64,000 nucleotides of DNA from Echinarachnius parma (lineage: Eukaryota > Echinodermata > Echinoidea > Clypeasteroida > Echinarachniidae), in assembly GCA_037951105.1 (NCBI GenBank), contig JBAMJV010003044.1, positions 1-64,000 of the forward strand, written 5' to 3'. This document shows, one piece after another, positions 60,850 through 64,000 of the stretch. The translations under genes and the position numbers were made by a program. The notes beneath the pieces are model-generated. The model was not told where the DNA came from. It saw only the letters and a list, made by a program, of their open reading frames with translations, and ran no database searches. Each line of letters starts with the position of its first letter. Position 1 is the stretch's first letter.

Positions 60850-61110
60850 GGCTCGACACTGGCACTTGCCCTGATGCCTGGGGCAAGTAAAACTTGATGT
60901 TGGTTGGTCAATTAAAATTTCATTAATGACCCAAGTTTGGTTGCCCGATTGGGCAAATAAATTATTGGTCAACTATGAAAGAATAATAATGTAATTCCTT
61001 AGGTCAAATCTCATACAGAAAGTAAACGGGCAAGTACAATTTGAAAAGTTATGATTTTACTTGCCCGAACGGGCCGGGAAGGAAAAAGGTTAGGGTTGGA
61101 GACTTGCATT
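60850..61110. repeat. GGGCAAGTAAAA dispersed repeat, copy 3
   Basis: GGCTCGACACTGGCACTTGC at the left, ATGATTTTACTTGCCCGAAC and AAAAAGGTTAGGGTTGGAGACTT at the right. Confidence 0.65.
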
Positions 61111-61572
61111 ATGAAATAAGCAGTTGCATTTAAACACAAACTTAATGCAGTAGGCCAAAGACATCATCTGTACATTTGTTCTACATTTTGGCAGTTTTTT
61201 GCTGCTGATTGTTAGTCATAGGAAACAAGTTAGCTGCCAACCTATAAAAAGAGAGAAGAGTCTGAATAAAGATATACATTATTTATTAAAATGAGGATGA
61301 AAAGAAGATAAATACAATGCTAGTGGAAAAATGATTTGAAGTGGGAACAGCAGTGGCAGCAATGCGACCTGAAGGAAGATGGTTGTTTGTATAGATGTTA
61401 TTAAACAATCACCAGCACAGAAATCACTAGTCAAGATGACCTAGAAATAAAAATTTAGAATCAAAATTAGTATGGTGAGTTACCATATATGGGTTCAGCA
61501 TTATGCCCCTTACCATATGTGACCAACTCTGGCAAATTCGGGCTCTTGTTGACAAAAATCAAATTTAAGATT

Positions 61573-61941
61573 TTAAAGGTGCACCTGTAAAGTGTCTAAC
61601 TCCACAAAAATTAATTTGAGCTTCCACATTTCTCTTCTACTGTGTTGTTTGGCTTATGGTAAGAGAAGAATAAAATAGGGTTAGATTTTTTCAAATGCAC
61701 CGTTAGTATGACGATATCTGTCATTGATAATCATTCAGCTCAAGAGCAAACCTCATACACGTCATACAGTAATTCGTTGTAAAAGCCGACGCAAATTTTC
61801 ACTTTTTTAACCAGGAAAGAAGTGTTCTTTTTTAATGAAACTTTCACACATCATTCGGACATGTCTTACAATGATGGTATAGGATTGAAGTCTGAAATGT
61901 CATTTTGGGCAATATCTGACACTTTACAGGTGCACCTTTAA
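61573..61941. mobile_element. TTAA-flanked element, family D (AGGTGCACCTGTAAAGTGTC)
   Basis: Left TTAAAGGTGCACCTGTAAAG, right CTTTACAGGTGCACCTTTAA. Its right half (GGAAAGAAGTGTTCT, CACACATCATTCGGACAT) also occurs at 128-313 as a truncated copy. Confidence 0.85.
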
Positions 61942-62631
61942 TACTAATTGGAAGAACACAACATAAGCTCCTATTTGATACTCAAATCATATCAAATCAA
62001 CAATATTTGGTAAACAGTAATGATGGTCACTTCAATTTTGCTGAGATGTGAAAATTAATACATATTTTTCACTTTAAAGGCCAATTTCTGCAAAAACTAA
62101 AGCCCAATTTCACCAAAGAAGGTCACATATGACCTGTGCAGCAAGTGCTCCAAAATAAGTTTACATGTATGCTGATTGAACAACAACACACACTGGTAAA
62201 TGTGCCGATTCGTGAATTAGCACATACACACATACACACACAGAAAGAAAAACATTTTGCATTTTTACATTTGTATCTAAAATCACTTTTCTTAACTTTT
62301 CTAATTATAGCTACTTTGAACATTCATAATTGTTATTGTGTTTTTTAAAATTAATTCATTCATAATTAAACTGAGGAATACCATAGTTAAAATCTGTACA
62401 AGAATGGTCCAGAAAAAAAACTCTGGGTGTGATCTATGAAGAATGCATTTATCATTCACTGAGTCTTGAACGGGATAAATGTACACATCTGGTTTTAATT
62501 GAATGTAACATTAGAATATCAAATGATTTAGTTATGTAATTATCTCATATAATAGCTCTTGTATATATTTCCTGCAAATAAGTGGAAAGATACAATAAGG
62601 TTTGTACTGTTGTATTATTATCATTATTACA

Positions 62632-63769
62632 TTCAAACCTGTCATAATAGTGGCCATATGTCTATAGCAGCCAACCTGCCTAAAGTGGCCATCAAAAGTG
62701 ATCCCCTGCTAGGAAAATCAATGTCATAGAGCCTGTCTTTAGAAGTCACCCATCTATAGTGGCCACCTGTCTATAGTGGCCACTTTTCTTGTTTCCCTTG
62801 GTTGGTCACTATACAGAGGTTTGACTGCACAGTGTTACAAAACCTGTATATAGTGGCCAACTGTCATTAGTGGCCACTTTTTGTGTCTTTAGAGGTCACC
62901 CATCTATAGTGGCCACTTTTCTTGTTTCCCTTGGTTGGACACTATACACAGGTTTGACTGTACAGTGTTATGAAACCTGTCTATAGTGGCCACTTTTGTT
63001 GTTTCCCTTAGGTGGTCACTATGCACAGGTTTGACTGCAGTGTTATGAAACCCGTCTATAGTGGCCACTTTTCTTGTTTCCCTTGGTTGGACACTATACA
63101 CATGTTTGACTGCACATTGTTATGAAACCTGTCTATAGTGGCCACATTTCTTGCATCCCTTTAATGAGTGGTCACTATACACAGGTTGGACTGCACAATG
63201 TTATGAAACCTGTCTATAGTGGCAACTTTTCTTGCTTCATTTTGTTGGACACTACACACAGGTTTCACTGCACAATGTTATGAAACCTGTCAATAGTGGC
63301 CACTTTTCTTGCATCCCTTTAATGAGTGGTCACTATACACAGGTTGGACTGCACAGTGTTATGAAACCTGTCTATAGTGGCCACTTTTCTTGCATCCCTT
63401 TAATGAGTGGTCACTATACACAGGTTGGACTGCAGTGTTATGAAACCTGTCTATAGTGGCCACTTTTCTTGCTTCATTTTGTTGGACACTACACACAGGT
63501 TTCACTGCACAATGTTATGAAACCTGTCAATAGTGGCCACTTTTCTTGCATCCCTTTAATGAGTGGTCACTATACACAGGTTGCACTGCACAGTGTTATG
63601 AAACCTGTCTATAGTGGCCACTTTTCTTGTTTCCCTTGCTTCACCAACAGCACATCACCAACAGCACGCAACACAGCACAGCCCTCTCCAGGACAGCGTT
63701 TACGCTTTTGGGAGAGTAATTATTCAAGGTTCCAGGTTCAAGGTGGTCACTATACACAGGTTTGATTTT
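62632..63769. repeat. Tandem array of CAGTCAAACC-element ends
   Basis: About ten to twelve units of roughly 75-80 bases, each with ATGAAACCTGTCTATAGTGG, CCACTTTTCTTG and GGTCACTATACACAGGTT(T/G)GACTG. Regular unit starts occur near 62970, 63045, 63121, 63201, 63281, 63361, 63437, 63517 and 63597. The last unit carries an insertion rich in CACCAACAGCAC. Confidence 0.9.
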
Positions 63770-63811
63770 TAAATCATTTCTATTTATATAGTGATATCAG
63801 CGCCCTCTTAC

Positions 63812-63832
63812 CTGCTTCTTTCATTACGGCTT
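63812..63832 (-). CDS. Possible short upstream exon of the SLC4A11-like gene
   Basis: On the - strand an AG acceptor is followed by 21 nt that can read AVMKEA and then a strong CAG/GTAAGA donor. Its end phase (one base) is what the exon starting at 60731 requires. There is no clear similarity to the family in so short a piece, and the acceptor is not preceded by a good pyrimidine tract. Only the donor and phase support it. Confidence 0.2.
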
Positions 63833-64000
63833 CTATTCATCCATCAAATCACATGCCAAGCAAGAAGCAGTTACAAATCAAAAAAACATTACACGTTTAA
63901 ATGTCATGAAAGAGAAGGACCCTCAATTAGAAAATAGTACACATGTCTACATACATATATATGATTCATACAGTATACAGAGCAAATAGACAAAATTGTG

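Noticed and set aside
62632..63769. CRISPR-like array of regularly spaced repeats
   Set aside because: The genome is eukaryotic, there are no unique spacers, and the unit matches the ends of nearby DNA transposons.

Overview
This is an animal nuclear genome window. The genes have many introns with GT/AG splice sites, the noncoding DNA is AT-rich and full of short inverted-repeat transposons and microsatellites, and there is a tRNA-derived SINE with a marine-invertebrate style tail. The gene products resemble deuterostome orthologues. I infer an invertebrate deuterostome, most likely an echinoderm such as a sea urchin or sea star, but nothing here fixes the species. I found no prokaryotic operons, CRISPR arrays or functional tRNA/rRNA genes.

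Five protein-coding genes can be rebuilt exon by exon, with splice phases that fit throughout. (1) ALKBH7, + strand, five exons, 276 aa: a mitochondrial 2-oxoglutarate/Fe(II) oxygenase. (2) DNAJC21, - strand, sixteen exons, 686 aa: a J-domain, two-zinc-finger ribosome-biogenesis cochaperone, convergent with ALKBH7. (3) A SERBP1/HABP4-family RNA-binding protein, - strand, six exons, 449 aa. (4) ZNF367, + strand, four exons, 342 aa: a zinc-finger transcription factor, head-to-head with gene 3 across about 1.1 kb. (5) The C-terminal five exons of an SLC4A11-like membrane transporter, - strand; its 5' part lies beyond the right edge.

The most striking signal is repeated local duplication of exon pieces. 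Copies of exon ends with the adjoining splice site occur beside DNAJC21 exons 5, 8 and 16, SERBP1 exon 5, two SLC4A11-like exons and the last ALKBH7 exon. DNAJC21 also has three consecutive in-frame exons (11, 12 and 13) that begin with the same KLSKKQKKK module, where from memory the human protein has one. The same process may therefore have left both dead fragments and new coding exons. DNAJC21 exons 12 to 14 also sit between two related repeat blocks in opposite orientation, a layout known to favour circular RNA or exon skipping.

The rest is repeats. 1-3.7 kb holds homopolymer-rich repeats and a duplicated block that reappears just upstream of ALKBH7. 5-14 kb and 16-23 kb hold many small inverted-repeat elements in introns and between genes. 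23.8-24.1 kb is a long (ATCC)n tract. 29-32.2 kb is probably SERBP1 3'UTR plus spacer. 43.4-54.3 kb is a long, gene-poor, AT-rich spacer between two convergent genes with a minisatellite at 46.2-47.1 kb. 57-64 kb is SLC4A11-like intron with nested TTAA-flanked elements and a tandem array of a transposon-end-like unit.
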